DNA from: [Clostridium] ultunense DSM 10521
Lineage (GTDB): Bacteria > Bacillota > Clostridia > Tissierellales > Tepidimicrobiaceae
Length of the DNA stretch: 64,000 bases
Assembly (NCBI RefSeq): GCF_000511955.1
Contig: NZ_AZSU01000004.1
Span: 27,436 to 91,435 of the forward strand
Direction: 5' to 3'
The notes under the pieces were generated by a model. That model was not told where the DNA came from, made no database searches, and saw only the letters and a list, made by a program, of their open reading frames with translations. The translations under genes were made by a program, and so were the position numbers. This document shows, in pieces, positions 43,887 through 54,127 of the stretch (position 1 is the first letter of the stretch; every line of letters begins with the position of its first letter).

Positions 43887-45149
43887 ATGATAAATTTTAA
43901 TTTTTATGGATGTGATACTGTTGAACTTACAAAAAAATATGGTACACCCTTATATGTAGTTTCTGAAGATTATATTAAAGAAAGATGCAAAGAAATTAGA
44001 CAAGATTTTTTAGAAAGATACGATAATACTATGGCTGTCTATGCAAGTAAAGCTTTTTTAACTAAAGAGATGGCAAGAATTATCAAAAGAGAAGGTTTAG
44101 GGATAGATGTAGTATCTGGAGGAGAACTTTATACAGCTATTCAAGTAGATTTTCCTATGGAAAAGGTATTTTTTCACGGCAACAATAAAACAATAGATGA
44201 AATTGAAATGGCAGTTAAGCACGGTGTAGGAAGGATAGTGGTAGATAATCTTTATGAATTGAGTATAGTTGAAGAAATAGCGAAAAAATATGATAAAATA
44301 GTAAAAATATTGTTTAGAATATCTCCTGGAATAGATAGTCATACCCATAAGTATATTCAAACTGGACAAGTTGATTCTAAATTTGGAATTCCATTAAGTA
44401 ATAAATATATTTACAAGGCTATCGACGAAGCAATGGGCTGTGAAAATATTGATTTGAGAGGTTTCCATTTCCATATAGGTTCTCAACTTATGGAAAATGA
44501 ATCTTATATTAAAGCGGTAAAAATAACTGCAAACCTCATGAAGGAAGTAAGGGAAGAATTAGGGTTTATTACAAAAGAATTAAACACTGGAGGTGGATAT
44601 GGTATTCATTACTCAGGGGATATAAAAAGAAAACCCCTATCATATTTTACAGATACTGTAATGGATGAGGTAAAAAGAAATTGTAAGGAATTAGGGTTAC
44701 AAAGGCCTATGGTTATAATAGAACCAGGAAGATGGATAGTAGGAGAAGCAGGTATAACTTTATATACTATAGGGAGCATAAAGGAAATTCCTGGGGTGAG
44801 AACCTATGTGGGAGTAGACGGAGGAATGCCAGACAACCCAAGGCCAGCCTTGTACGAGGCCAAATATGAGGGGGTCATAGCTAATAAGATAAACGAAAAA
44901 AAGACAGAAACGGTTACAATAGCGGGAAAATGCTGTGAATCTGGAGATATATTAATATGGGATTTAGAGACACCCAAAGTAGAAACAGGGGATATTTTAG
45001 CAGTTTTAGCAACAGGGGCCTATAATTATTCTATGGCAAGTAATTATAATAGGATTCCAAAACCAGCTGTAGTGATGATATCGGAAGGAAAAGATAGATT
45101 GATAGTGAAAAGGGAAACCTATGATGATATAATGAAAAATGAGATATAA
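43887..45149 (+). CDS. lysA: Diaminopimelate decarboxylase
   Basis: A 420-residue PLP fold-type III enzyme, the last step of lysine synthesis. The PLP lysine is in MAVYASKAFLTKEMAR, the glycine-rich phosphate loop NTGGGYGIHY, then EPGRWIVGEAG and the catalytic Cys region AGKCCESGDIL. It is followed 21 nt later by dapF, so both act on meso-diaminopimelate. The 200-nt leader upstream shows no lysine riboswitch or T-box that I can identify. Confidence 0.93.
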   Translation: MINFNFYGCDTVELTKKYGTPLYVVSEDYIKERCKEIRQDFLERYDNTMAVYASKAFLTKEMARIIKREGLGIDVVSGGELYTAIQVDFPMEKVFFHGNNKTIDEIEMAVKHGVGRIVVDNLYELSIVEEIAKKYDKIVKILFRISPGIDSHTHKYIQTGQVDSKFGIPLSNKYIYKAIDEAMGCENIDLRGFHFHIGSQLMENESYIKAVKITANLMKEVREELGFITKELNTGGGYGIHYSGDIKRKPLSYFTDTVMDEVKRNCKELGLQRPMVIIEPGRWIVGEAGITLYTIGSIKEIPGVRTYVGVDGGMPDNPRPALYEAKYEGVIANKINEKKTETVTIAGKCCESGDILIWDLETPKVETGDILAVLATGAYNYSMASNYNRIPKPAVVMISEGKDRLIVKRETYDDIMKNEI

Positions 45150-45170
45150 ATATTAGTTAGGGGGGTCGAA

Positions 45171-46010
45171 ATGGAGTTCACAAAGATGGAAGCTGCTGGC
45201 AATGATTTTGTTGTGTTCAATGGATTCAAATATTCTATTGAAAATTACGAAGATTTGGCAATAAAATCCTGCGACAGACATTTTAGTGTTGGTGCTGATG
45301 GAATACTTATATGTGAAAAATCTGATATAGCAGATATAAAGATGGTCTATTATAACTCTGATGGATCTAGGGGAGAAATGTGCGGTAATGGCATCAGATG
45401 CTTTTCTAAATATGTATATGAAGAAGGTTTAGTGGATAAAAAAATTTTCACAGTAGATACTCTTGCTGGTATTAAAACCATTTGGTTGGAAATCGACAAT
45501 AATGATAAAGCTGAAACCGTAAAGGTAAATATGGGTAGCCCTATTTTTAAAGCTAAAGACATACCCGTAAATATTGATAAAGATAAAATAATAGAAGAAA
45601 CTTTGAAAATAGATGGTGAGGAAATAACATTTTCGTCAGTCTTAGTAGGAGTTCCTCATACGATAATATTTGTAGATGATATACAAACAATAGATATAAA
45701 CGGATTAGGGAAAGAAATCGAAGAACACTTTATATTTCCAAAGAAAACTAATGTCAATTTTATTCAGATCATAAACAAAAATAAAATAAATATTTACACT
45801 TGGGAGAGGGGGGCAGGTAGAACATTGGGTTGTGGTACAGGTTCTTGTGCCAGCGTGGTGATTGGAAGTCTATTGGGAAAATTAGAAAAGAGGGTCTATG
45901 TAAAGACGGAAGGAGGAGAATTAGAAGTAGAGTTGGGAGAGCAGGGTGAAATCTTTATGAAAGGAGGTGCTAACAGGATTTGTAATGGAATATTTTACAA
46001 TCTAATATAG
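45171..46010 (+). CDS. dapF: Diaminopimelate epimerase
   Basis: A 279-residue cofactor-independent racemase interconverting LL- and meso-diaminopimelate. Family motifs are FTKMEAAGNDFVVF, GADGILI, the first catalytic Cys in RGEMCGNGIRCF, and the second in RTLGCGTGSCAS. It lies directly after lysA, forming a lysine/peptidoglycan precursor pair. RBS is AGGGGGG. Confidence 0.93.
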   Translation: MEFTKMEAAGNDFVVFNGFKYSIENYEDLAIKSCDRHFSVGADGILICEKSDIADIKMVYYNSDGSRGEMCGNGIRCFSKYVYEEGLVDKKIFTVDTLAGIKTIWLEIDNNDKAETVKVNMGSPIFKAKDIPVNIDKDKIIEETLKIDGEEITFSSVLVGVPHTIIFVDDIQTIDINGLGKEIEEHFIFPKKTNVNFIQIINKNKINIYTWERGAGRTLGCGTGSCASVVIGSLLGKLEKRVYVKTEGGELEVELGEQGEIFMKGGANRICNGIFYNLI

Positions 46011-46055
46011 ATATTTAATACAATAAATAAATTATTGAGAATTGGGGGTATTCTA

Positions 46056-47306
46056 ATGACGGAAACGAATAAAAAAAGCTTTTGGGAATATTATAGGTTC
46101 CCGGTTATATTGTTATCTTCAATAATATTGGGCAGTATTATTGGTTTAATTATGGGGGAAAAGGCTTCTATCTTTCAACCTTTAGGAGATATATTTTTAA
46201 ATATTATGTTTACAATAGTTGTACCTTTAGTGTTTGTAACTATTACTAGCGCTGTATCCAGTATGGTGGACATGAAACGACTAGGTAGAATTATAGGTAG
46301 TATGCTTTTAATATTTGTTATTACAGGCCTTATTGCTTCTGTAATAATGATAACTGTAGTTAATATATTTCCTCCTGCCAAAGGAGTAAACATAGCAATG
46401 GAAGCGGCTGAGGATATAGAACCATTAAAGACGGGGGACCAGATAGTTAAAGCTATAACTGTAAGTGACTTTCCTGAACTTATTTCTAGGAAAAACATGC
46501 TTCCATTGATCATTTTTTCAATATTTTTTGGGCTATGTGTGAGTTTATTAGGTGAAAAGGCTAAACCCGTTTCAGATTTCTTAAATATTTTGTCTGATGT
46601 ATTTTTAAAGATGGTATCCATAGTCATGTACTATGCTCCCATTGGATTAGGAGCTTATTTTGCCTCTTTAATAGGAACTTTTGGACCTGAATTATTAGGA
46701 TCCTATGCAAGAGCTATGGTTGTTTACTATCCCATTTGTATAATTTATTTCTTTGTAGCTTTTTTCTTATATTCTTATTTTTCCAGTGGAATGGATGGGG
46801 TAAAGGTTTATTTTAAGAACATATTTCCTGTAGCAATTACCTCTGTAGCTACTCAAAGCAGCATTGCTACATTACCAGTCAATTTAAGTGCAGCAAAAAG
46901 AATTGGAGTTCCAAAAGATATTAGAGACATTGTAATCCCCATTGGAGCAACGGCTCATATGGATGGATCCTGCTTAAGTGCTATTTTAAAGATTTCTTTC
47001 ATGTTCGGTATATTTGGTATCCCCTTTAAAGGCATTGGTACTTATGTAACAGCTATAATAATTTCTATATTAAGCGGGGTAGTCATGTCGGGAGTGCCTG
47101 GAGGTGGATTAATTGGGGAGATGTTAATAGTAAATCTATATGGATTCCCTCCAGAAGCTTTCCCAATAATAGCTACCATTGGATATCTAGTAGACCCGCC
47201 AGCCACAATGATCAACGTAACAGGAGATACGGTAGCAGCCATGATGGTAACTAGGATTATTGAAGGAAAGGATTGGTTAGCTAAAAAACTTACCGCCACA
47301 GAATAA
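46056..47306 (+). CDS. Dicarboxylate/amino acid:cation symporter (DAACS family)
   Basis: 416 residues from ATG 46056 (GGGGGT upstream). About eight membrane helices with the family's re-entrant loops: ATQSSIATLPVN, with the serine-rich motif, and AHMDGSCLSAIL and PGGGLIGEML further on. Such carriers bring in glutamate, aspartate, serine or similar with sodium or protons. It follows lysA-dapF by 45 nt and may share their transcript. The substrate is not decided by sequence. Confidence 0.87.
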   Translation: MTETNKKSFWEYYRFPVILLSSIILGSIIGLIMGEKASIFQPLGDIFLNIMFTIVVPLVFVTITSAVSSMVDMKRLGRIIGSMLLIFVITGLIASVIMITVVNIFPPAKGVNIAMEAAEDIEPLKTGDQIVKAITVSDFPELISRKNMLPLIIFSIFFGLCVSLLGEKAKPVSDFLNILSDVFLKMVSIVMYYAPIGLGAYFASLIGTFGPELLGSYARAMVVYYPICIIYFFVAFFLYSYFSSGMDGVKVYFKNIFPVAITSVATQSSIATLPVNLSAAKRIGVPKDIRDIVIPIGATAHMDGSCLSAILKISFMFGIFGIPFKGIGTYVTAIIISILSGVVMSGVPGGGLIGEMLIVNLYGFPPEAFPIIATIGYLVDPPATMINVTGDTVAAMMVTRIIEGKDWLAKKLTATE

Positions 47307-47329
47307 ATATTCTATTAACAAGGAATAGA

Positions 47330-47360
47330 AAGGGGATGGTAGAAAACCCACCATCCCCTT
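47330..47360. terminator. Bidirectional terminator
   Basis: AAGGGGATGGT / ACCATCCCCTT stem with a 9-nt loop. It lies between the symporter gene and the convergent minus-strand gene, whose stop it touches. Confidence 0.78.
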
Positions 47361-47862
47361 ATTTGGTTAAAATATTTATAATATCTTCTAAAGAACTATT
47401 TTTTTCTATATAATATTCACCAGATTTTAATTTAGTTTCCATATTTAATTCTACAGCCTTCTGTACAAATTCACTCCCGTCACTAACCAATCCTTTAGAC
47501 ACCAAAATATCCCCTATTTTAGCAGGTAAGGAGCCGGGAGGTATAGTTATTTCTATTACATCCTTAACATCTTTCTCAGAGGTACCATCATCTTCTTTGT
47601 CATCAACGGCTGTTTCATCCACTCTACCGGAATCTTTCTTTTTATTTTCTTCTTCTTTACCATTTGAAGTAGTATTTCCATTCTCTATAGTACTTGAAGG
47701 TTTTTTTGATATGGTATCGGTAGCATCTTTAGCAAATAGTCCACCTAGTCGCCAATTGATAACCAAAGCTACTACCACAATTACTAAAATCATCATTATG
47801 TAATCTATACCATCGTACAGGATATCCTTCAATCCCTCAAAAAAATTTCTCACAAAATTCAC
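47359..47862 (-). CDS. Membrane-anchored protein with MltG-like C-terminal domain
   Basis: A 167-residue protein. One membrane segment (about 21-38: IMMILVIVVVALVINW) is followed by a low-complexity charged linker (about 50-100) and a C-terminal domain (ITIPPGSLPAKIGDILVSKG, then LKSGEYYIEKNSSLEDIINIL). The latter resembles the LysM-like part of MltG endolytic transglycosylases, but the catalytic half is absent. It may bind the cell wall. It is divergent from the next gene. Confidence 0.72.
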   Translation of the reverse strand: MNFVRNFFEGLKDILYDGIDYIMMILVIVVVALVINWRLGGLFAKDATDTISKKPSSTIENGNTTSNGKEEENKKKDSGRVDETAVDDKEDDGTSEKDVKDVIEITIPPGSLPAKIGDILVSKGLVSDGSEFVQKAVELNMETKLKSGEYYIEKNSSLEDIINILTK

Positions 47863-47956
47863 CTCTTTTCATAACTTTGAAAGAGAATAGGATTTTTAAA
47901 ATATGATAATCTATAATATAATTATAACATAAGAATAAAGAAAAGGTGAGGAAAGT

Positions 47957-48925
47957 TTGAAGGAGTTAATTATTAACAAAAATGACAGTGGGCAGAGATT
48001 AGATAGATTTCTGAAAAAATATTTATCTAAAGCTCCCCAAAGCTTTATATATAAGATGATTAGAAAAAAGAATATTAAATTAAATAATAAAAAAGCTAGT
48101 CCAGATACCATAGTATTTGAAGGAGATATTATACAATTATACCTTGCTGATAAAACCATAGAAAAATTTAAAGACCAAACTAAAATAAAAAAAAGTCATT
48201 TACCCCTTAATATTATTTATGAAGATCAGAATATAATAATAATAAATAAGCCAGCAGGAATATTATCCCATTCTGCAAATATGGATTGTGGAAACAATAT
48301 AGTAGATAGTATGGTACATTATCTATATCAGAAAGGAGAATATAATCCAAAAATTGAAAAAACATTTATGCCATCTATTTGCAACCGATTAGATAGAAAT
48401 ACCAGTGGAATAATAATTGGTGCAAAAAACTATCCGACTTTAAAGTCTATCAATGATGCCATAAGAAAAAGGAATATCAAAAGATATTATAAAACAATAG
48501 TTGAAGGAGCAGTTAAAAAAGATAGGTTAATAGAAGGATTTTTATCCAAGAATGAAGAATTAAATAAAGTGGAAATAACGAAAAAGGAAAGGGATGATTC
48601 GAAAAAGATTATTACTGGAATAAGGGTATTAGCTACATCAGACCAATACAGTTTATTGGAGATTGAACTGATAACGGGAAGAACCCATCAAATTAGAGCC
48701 CATTTAGCTTCCATAGGACACCCAATAATTGGAGATATAAAGTATGGGAATAAGAAAACGAATAAATATTTTAAAGGGAAATATAATTTACAAAGCCAAT
48801 TTCTCCATGGCTATAGGATAATATTTGCTGAATTAGATGAATCCGCAAATTATTTAGAAGGTAAGGAATTTATTGCCAAAGGAAGTGAGACCTTTGTAAG
48901 AATAGAAAAGGAACTATTTCAATAG
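47957..48925 (+). CDS. RluA-family pseudouridine synthase
   Basis: A 322-residue enzyme from TTG 47957, behind AGGTGAGG. An N-terminal S4 domain (SGQRLDRFLKKYLSKAPQSFI) precedes the catalytic domain, with the Asp in CNRLDRNTSGIIIGAK and the RluA motif LITGRTHQIRAHLASIGHPIIGD. It modifies rRNA or tRNA uridines. It is the first of a run of four genes in the same direction. Confidence 0.9.
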   Translation: MKELIINKNDSGQRLDRFLKKYLSKAPQSFIYKMIRKKNIKLNNKKASPDTIVFEGDIIQLYLADKTIEKFKDQTKIKKSHLPLNIIYEDQNIIIINKPAGILSHSANMDCGNNIVDSMVHYLYQKGEYNPKIEKTFMPSICNRLDRNTSGIIIGAKNYPTLKSINDAIRKRNIKRYYKTIVEGAVKKDRLIEGFLSKNEELNKVEITKKERDDSKKIITGIRVLATSDQYSLLEIELITGRTHQIRAHLASIGHPIIGDIKYGNKKTNKYFKGKYNLQSQFLHGYRIIFAELDESANYLEGKEFIAKGSETFVRIEKELFQ

Positions 48926-48949
48926 TAAAAAGAATTGGAGGTAAATAGG

Positions 48950-50614
48950 ATGAAAAAGAAAATAAAAGTACATGTAGAAGGAATAGGGGAAGTATTAGCA
49001 GATGAAGGTTATAAATTAGAAAAACTATCAAAAAAAGTATTTGGAAAAGATTATAGAAAATATATTGGGGCTAGGATAAATAATAAAATCTACCATTTGC
49101 AAAAAAATATAGAAGAAAATATGTCTATTAGATTCTTATCCCTAAAAGATGAAGATGGATACAAAATATATACTAGGACTATTTCAGCCGTTTTTATTAT
49201 GGCCTGTAAAGAAATATTTCCCCAGTGTACGGTTAAAATAGAACATTTTATTGGTAGGGGACTCTATGCTGAATTAGAGGAAGGGAAATCCATTAGTTTT
49301 AGTGAAATAGAGAAGATAAAGGCAAAGATGAAAGATATTATTGAAAAGGATATACCAATTTTTAGAGAAAAGGTACCTGCTGAAAAAGGTATATCCTTGT
49401 TTAAAGAACAAGGATATGAAGACAAGGTAAGACTTTATAATACATTAGACAAAGAATTGATCCAAACTTATAAAATTGGAGAACATATCGATGGGTTTCA
49501 CGGTTATTTAGCACCTTCCACTGGTTATGTAAATATTTTCGATTTAAAATATTATTATCCAGGAGCTATAATACTATTTCCTACAACGGATAGCGTAGAC
49601 AGGCTACCAGAATTCAAGGAACAGAAAAAATTAGCAAGGGTATTTAAAGAGGCTAACGAATGGGCAGACATATTGGATTTAGGCTATTTAGGTTCTCTAA
49701 ATGAAAAGGTACTTAACGGGGATATTGGCGAAGTCATTAGAATATCTGAGGCATTACATGAAAAGAAGATCGGTCATATAGCTGATGAAATTTGCAAAGA
49801 CGATGATATCAACATTATTTTAATAGCTGGACCATCTTCCTCAGGGAAGACTACCTTTGCCCAAAGATTAGCAATCCACCTAAAGGTAAATGGGAAAAGA
49901 CCTATTGCCATATCCGTAGATGATTATTTTGTAGATAGGGATAAGACTCCTTTAAACGAAAAAGGAGAATATGATTTTGAATCTATTGAAGCCATAGATT
50001 TAAAAAGGCTAAATGAGGATTTAGTTAAACTTTTAGAAGGGGAAGAGATAGAATTGCCTAAATATAATTTTATAACTGGTAAAAGTGAAAACTCAGGAGT
50101 AAAAATTAAGGTGGATAAAGACCATCCTATTATAGTGGAAGGTATACATGGACTAAATCCTAGGTTAACAACTTATATTCCAGAAAAAAATAAATTTAAA
50201 ATCTATATTTCTGCCCTAACCCAATTAAATATTGATGCCCATAATAGAATTTCTACTACGGATACAAGGCTTATTAGGAGGATGGTTAGAGATAATAAAT
50301 TTAGAGGTAATGATATCTTTAGAACCTTTGAATTATGGCAAGGGGTAACAAAAGGGGAAGAACAAAACATCTTTCCATTCCAAGAAGAGGCAGATATTAT
50401 GTTTGATTCTGCTTTGGTATATGAATTATCAGTACTTAAAAAACATGCAGTACCTCTTTTAGAAAAGGTTGACAATAGTAGTATCTATTATTCTGAATGT
50501 AAAAGGCTATTACAATTTCTGAAATATTTTATCGATATAGAAGAAGAGAACCTAATTCCACCAAATTCAATTTTAAGAGAATTCATTGGTGGTGCAGATA
50601 TTAATGTCCATTGA
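48950..50614 (+). CDS. Nucleoside kinase with TGS-like N-terminus (uridine kinase-like)
   Basis: A 554-residue protein from ATG 48950, after GGAGGT. The N-terminal part (about 1-65) resembles a TGS domain, and the middle section resembles the threonyl-tRNA synthetase editing-like domain (HIDGFHGYLAPSTGYV). The C-terminal half is a P-loop kinase: Walker A IAGPSSSGKTTFAQRL, then SVDDYFVDRDKTP and VEGIHGLNPRL, as in uridine kinases. It phosphorylates nucleosides in salvage; preference is unknown. Confidence 0.85.
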   Translation: MKKKIKVHVEGIGEVLADEGYKLEKLSKKVFGKDYRKYIGARINNKIYHLQKNIEENMSIRFLSLKDEDGYKIYTRTISAVFIMACKEIFPQCTVKIEHFIGRGLYAELEEGKSISFSEIEKIKAKMKDIIEKDIPIFREKVPAEKGISLFKEQGYEDKVRLYNTLDKELIQTYKIGEHIDGFHGYLAPSTGYVNIFDLKYYYPGAIILFPTTDSVDRLPEFKEQKKLARVFKEANEWADILDLGYLGSLNEKVLNGDIGEVIRISEALHEKKIGHIADEICKDDDINIILIAGPSSSGKTTFAQRLAIHLKVNGKRPIAISVDDYFVDRDKTPLNEKGEYDFESIEAIDLKRLNEDLVKLLEGEEIELPKYNFITGKSENSGVKIKVDKDHPIIVEGIHGLNPRLTTYIPEKNKFKIYISALTQLNIDAHNRISTTDTRLIRRMVRDNKFRGNDIFRTFELWQGVTKGEEQNIFPFQEEADIMFDSALVYELSVLKKHAVPLLEKVDNSSIYYSECKRLLQFLKYFIDIEEENLIPPNSILREFIGGADINVH

Positions 50615-50629
50615 TCTGGAGGGATAAAA

Positions 50630-51547
50630 ATGAAGGAATTATTAGATGGATTGGTTGAAAAAAACAAAGCCCTAATAAAATACGGGCAAGTGGCCAATTA
50701 TATACCTTTACTTGGGAATGCAGACCCTAAGGATCTGGGGGTCTGTATTATAGATAATTTAGGGAATATATATTCAAGTGGTATCTATAATAAGAAATTT
50801 ACAATTCAAAGCATATCCAAAGTTATAGCTCTGATGTTGGCAATAATGGACAAGGGAGAAGAGGAAGTTTTTAAAAAGGTAGGCATGGAACCAACCGATG
50901 AACCTTTTAATTCCCTTTACAAACTAGATATTCCCTATGGAGATAAACCTGCCAATCCAATGATCAATGCTGGAGCAATAGTTACCACTTCTTTAATAAA
51001 CGGGAATGGTGAAGAAAAACTCAATAGGCTATTAGAATTCCTAAGAAAGATAACTGGTAATGATACTATTAACTATAATGAAGAAGTTTATCTTTCTGAA
51101 AAGACCACGGGAAATAAGAATAAGGCCATAGCCTATCTTTTAAAAAATAAAGGGCTAATAGAAGAAAAGGTGGAAGATATATTGGATATCTATTTTAAAC
51201 AATGTTCCATAGAGATGGATTGTCAGGATATAGCTAAAATAGGGATTTTCCTAGCCAATAAAGGGAGGGTTTTAAATACAGGTGAAAAATTATTAGACAA
51301 TAAGACTAACTCCACTATCATCGCTATAATGACAACCAGTGGCATGTATGATTTTAGCGGAGAATATGCTGTTAGGGTAGGAATTCCTTCAAAGAGTGGG
51401 GTTTCAGGGGGTATTTTAGCATCAGTACCTAATAGACTGGGTATTGGAGTCTATGGCCCAGCATTAGACCAATATGGAAACTCTATAGCTGGATATGGCA
51501 TACTAAAAGATTTGTCAGAAGAACTAAACCTCAGCATTTTTACATAA
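50630..51547 (+). CDS. glsA: Glutaminase
   Basis: A 305-residue serine-dependent glutaminase releasing ammonia from glutamine. The catalytic SxxK motif is in FTIQSISKVIALMLA (about 58-72). Other motifs are KPANPMINAGAIVTTSL and SGVSGGILASVPNRLGIGVYGP. Length matches the family. It starts 15 nt after the kinase gene and supplies glutamate for fermentation. Confidence 0.92.
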   Translation: MKELLDGLVEKNKALIKYGQVANYIPLLGNADPKDLGVCIIDNLGNIYSSGIYNKKFTIQSISKVIALMLAIMDKGEEEVFKKVGMEPTDEPFNSLYKLDIPYGDKPANPMINAGAIVTTSLINGNGEEKLNRLLEFLRKITGNDTINYNEEVYLSEKTTGNKNKAIAYLLKNKGLIEEKVEDILDIYFKQCSIEMDCQDIAKIGIFLANKGRVLNTGEKLLDNKTNSTIIAIMTTSGMYDFSGEYAVRVGIPSKSGVSGGILASVPNRLGIGVYGPALDQYGNSIAGYGILKDLSEELNLSIFT

Positions 51548-51615
51548 TTAAATATATATTTAGTCCATTCTGTCGAATTTAAAATGGATTTTTAATATAA
51601 ATTGGGGGTATTAGG

Positions 51616-52923
51616 GTGAAGGAGAAAAATAAAATAATAGTTATCATCCTATTGCTAGTGGTTACAGTTCTACTTTTTAGATTAGAGAAAAATATAAATA
51701 GAGGAAAAGAAGTAATTCAAATAGATGAGGAGCCTATCCTTTACACCATTAAGGATCCAGAGTTTTGGATAGATAAAATTGAAGATAAAGGTTTACTGCT
51801 TATGAATTCTATGGAGATAGAACAATTTAATAGGAAAATTTTTTCCCAATTTGATTTTTTAATGGACTTAGAAAACCATGTAGATAGTATAAAAGGAGAA
51901 GAGTTAAAAGATTTGATAAAAAACATCAGCAAGCCGTCAAAGGAGATTGGATATGATAGGGAAGGTAATATAATGGATGCAGATTATTTTAATAGACTTA
52001 TCTATAATTCAAATTTAGAATCCCTTCCGGCTTCCATTCCTATAAAATATGGAGTAACTACAAATAGGACTATGATAAGGACCTTTCCTACTTTGGAACC
52101 TTCCTATAGGGAAAAAGATGATACTCATTTTGATAGATTTATGGAAACCGCCATATATCCTTGGGAACCCCTAGTCATATATTCTGAAAGTGCTGATGGG
52201 GAGTGGTATTTTGGTAGAATGTATAATTATTTAGGTTGGATACCTAAAAAGGATATGGCTATAGGGCAAAAGGAAGAAATATTCCATTATATAAATCTGG
52301 AATCTTTTTTAATTGTCATAGATAAACAAATATATGTAGATGATATACTTCTAGATATGGGGGTTAGAATTCCAATAATAAAAGAGGGAAGGGATAGCCA
52401 TATAGTGGCATTGCCTGCTAGAAACCAAGAGGGGCAATTAGAAATAGTGGAAAAAGAAATCTACATTTTAGATAAATTTAACAAAGGATATCTTCCATAT
52501 ACTAAAGAAAATATTATAAGACAAGGTTTTAAATTTTATGGCGAAGAATATGGATGGGGTGGGAAGGATAATAAAAGGGACTGTTCTGCACTTATAATGG
52601 ATATTCATAGGACCTTTGGGCTGAAACTTCCTAGAAATTCTATAGAACAAGGAGTAGAAACCATAGGGAAAATACATAGCAAGGAAAACATACCACCTGC
52701 AAGCCTTTTATATATGCCTGGACATACTATGCTGTATCTTGGGGAGCATGAGGGTTTAGGTTATATATTACATCAATTTTCTGGCTACTATGAAGAGGGA
52801 GAAGAAGGCCTTAATTATATAGAGATGATGAGAACTGATGTAACTCCTATTACTATAAAGACATCTAATGGTAAAACCTATATGGAAATGATAAGTATAT
52901 GTAAAGAATTTATTATGGATTAA
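51616..52923 (+). CDS. Membrane-anchored SH3/NlpC-P60 cell-wall peptidase
   Basis: A 435-residue protein with an N-terminal membrane anchor (about 5-20). SH3-like repeats follow (about 140-280), and a C-terminal NlpC/P60 domain. Catalytic Cys is in DNKRDCSALIMDIH and catalytic His in LLYMPGHTMLYLG. These enzymes cut gamma-D-glutamyl-diaminopimelate bonds in peptidoglycan stems. It sits just upstream of the dipeptide epimerase and shares architecture with the protein at 62086, so both probably act on cell-wall peptides. Confidence 0.85.
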   Translation: MKEKNKIIVIILLLVVTVLLFRLEKNINRGKEVIQIDEEPILYTIKDPEFWIDKIEDKGLLLMNSMEIEQFNRKIFSQFDFLMDLENHVDSIKGEELKDLIKNISKPSKEIGYDREGNIMDADYFNRLIYNSNLESLPASIPIKYGVTTNRTMIRTFPTLEPSYREKDDTHFDRFMETAIYPWEPLVIYSESADGEWYFGRMYNYLGWIPKKDMAIGQKEEIFHYINLESFLIVIDKQIYVDDILLDMGVRIPIIKEGRDSHIVALPARNQEGQLEIVEKEIYILDKFNKGYLPYTKENIIRQGFKFYGEEYGWGGKDNKRDCSALIMDIHRTFGLKLPRNSIEQGVETIGKIHSKENIPPASLLYMPGHTMLYLGEHEGLGYILHQFSGYYEEGEEGLNYIEMMRTDVTPITIKTSNGKTYMEMISICKEFIMD

Positions 52924-53027
52924 TTTGTAAAAATAGTTGACCAAAGATTTCTTTAACATTATACTAAGATAAAATGATTCATAGTAGCATGATTTTAATA
53001 ATATATTATAAAAGGTGGGAATTTACT

Positions 53028-54116
53028 ATGAAAATCAAAGATGTGCAAGTAGGGGAAATTCAAATTCCTTTAAAAAAACCTTTTAAAACTGCTTTAAGAG
53101 AGGTAAGAATATTAGAAAATGTTGTAGTTAAGATTACAACGGATACAGGTCATGTAGGATATGGTGAGGCTGCAATAACTCCGGTTATAACTGGGGATAT
53201 TATGGGCTCCATCAAATGGGCTATATTAGAGTATATAAGTCCAAGACTTATAGATAGGTCTGTAGATGATTTTGAAGGTTTAATGGACACTCTCCATAAT
53301 TCGTTGGTCAATAATACAAGCCCAAAGGCTGCAGTAGATATGGCATTGTACGATTTATATGGACAACTATATAATATTCCCTTATATAAATTATTAGGTG
53401 GATATAGGGACCAAATTACTACGGATATAACCATAAGTGTCAATGAACCTGAAGAAATGGTAGAAGATAGTATTAAGGCAGTAGAAAAGGGCTATAAAAC
53501 TTTAAAGATAAAGGTAGGTAAGGACTGGAAGAAGGATTTAGAAAGGATAAAATCCATTAGAGGGGCTGTAGGATATGATATTAGGATTAGGGTAGATGCT
53601 AATCAAGGTTGGACATCTAAAGAGGCTGTAATGGTGATAAGGAAGATGGAGGATTTGGGATTGGAACTAGAACTTGTAGAACAACCTGTTAAAGCCCATG
53701 ACATAGATGGATTAAAATTTGTAACCCAAAATGTTATTACACCGATCCTTGCTGATGAAAGCTGTTTCTCACCTCTAGATGCCATATATATAATCCAAAA
53801 TAGAGCTGCCGATATGGTGAATATTAAATTGATGAAAACTGGTGGAATCTATAATGCTTTGAAGATTTGCCATATTGCTGAAACCTTTGGCGTTGAATGT
53901 ATGCTTGGCTGTATGTTGGAAAGTAAAATTGGATTAACGGCTGCCTCTCATTTAGCGGGAGGAAAAAAAGTTATATCTAAGTTGGACCTAGATAGTCCAA
54001 ATCTACTGGCAGAAGATCCTATCTCTGGTGGCGCTGAATACAATGAATATAAGATTAGCTTACCGGATAAGCCAGGTTTAGGTTTTAACAATATTGAAAA
54101 TGTTATTTATGATTAA
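53028..54116 (+). CDS. Dipeptide epimerase (L-Ala-D/L-Glu epimerase, enolase superfamily)
   Basis: A 362-residue enzyme; ATG 53028 follows AAAGGTGGG. The first catalytic lysine is in TLKIKVGKDW (KxK), metal ligands in RVDANQGW, LVEQPV and ILADESCFS, and a second lysine in MVNIKLMKTGGI. These identify the muconate-lactonizing subgroup, dipeptide epimerase branch (YkfB/YcjG-like). It converts L-Ala-D-Glu from cell-wall turnover to L-Ala-L-Glu. A sigma-54 activator follows 12 nt later and an oligopeptide transporter beyond it. Confidence 0.9.
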   Translation: MKIKDVQVGEIQIPLKKPFKTALREVRILENVVVKITTDTGHVGYGEAAITPVITGDIMGSIKWAILEYISPRLIDRSVDDFEGLMDTLHNSLVNNTSPKAAVDMALYDLYGQLYNIPLYKLLGGYRDQITTDITISVNEPEEMVEDSIKAVEKGYKTLKIKVGKDWKKDLERIKSIRGAVGYDIRIRVDANQGWTSKEAVMVIRKMEDLGLELELVEQPVKAHDIDGLKFVTQNVITPILADESCFSPLDAIYIIQNRAADMVNIKLMKTGGIYNALKICHIAETFGVECMLGCMLESKIGLTAASHLAGGKKVISKLDLDSPNLLAEDPISGGAEYNEYKISLPDKPGLGFNNIENVIYD

Positions 54117-54127
54117 AGGGTGGTAAA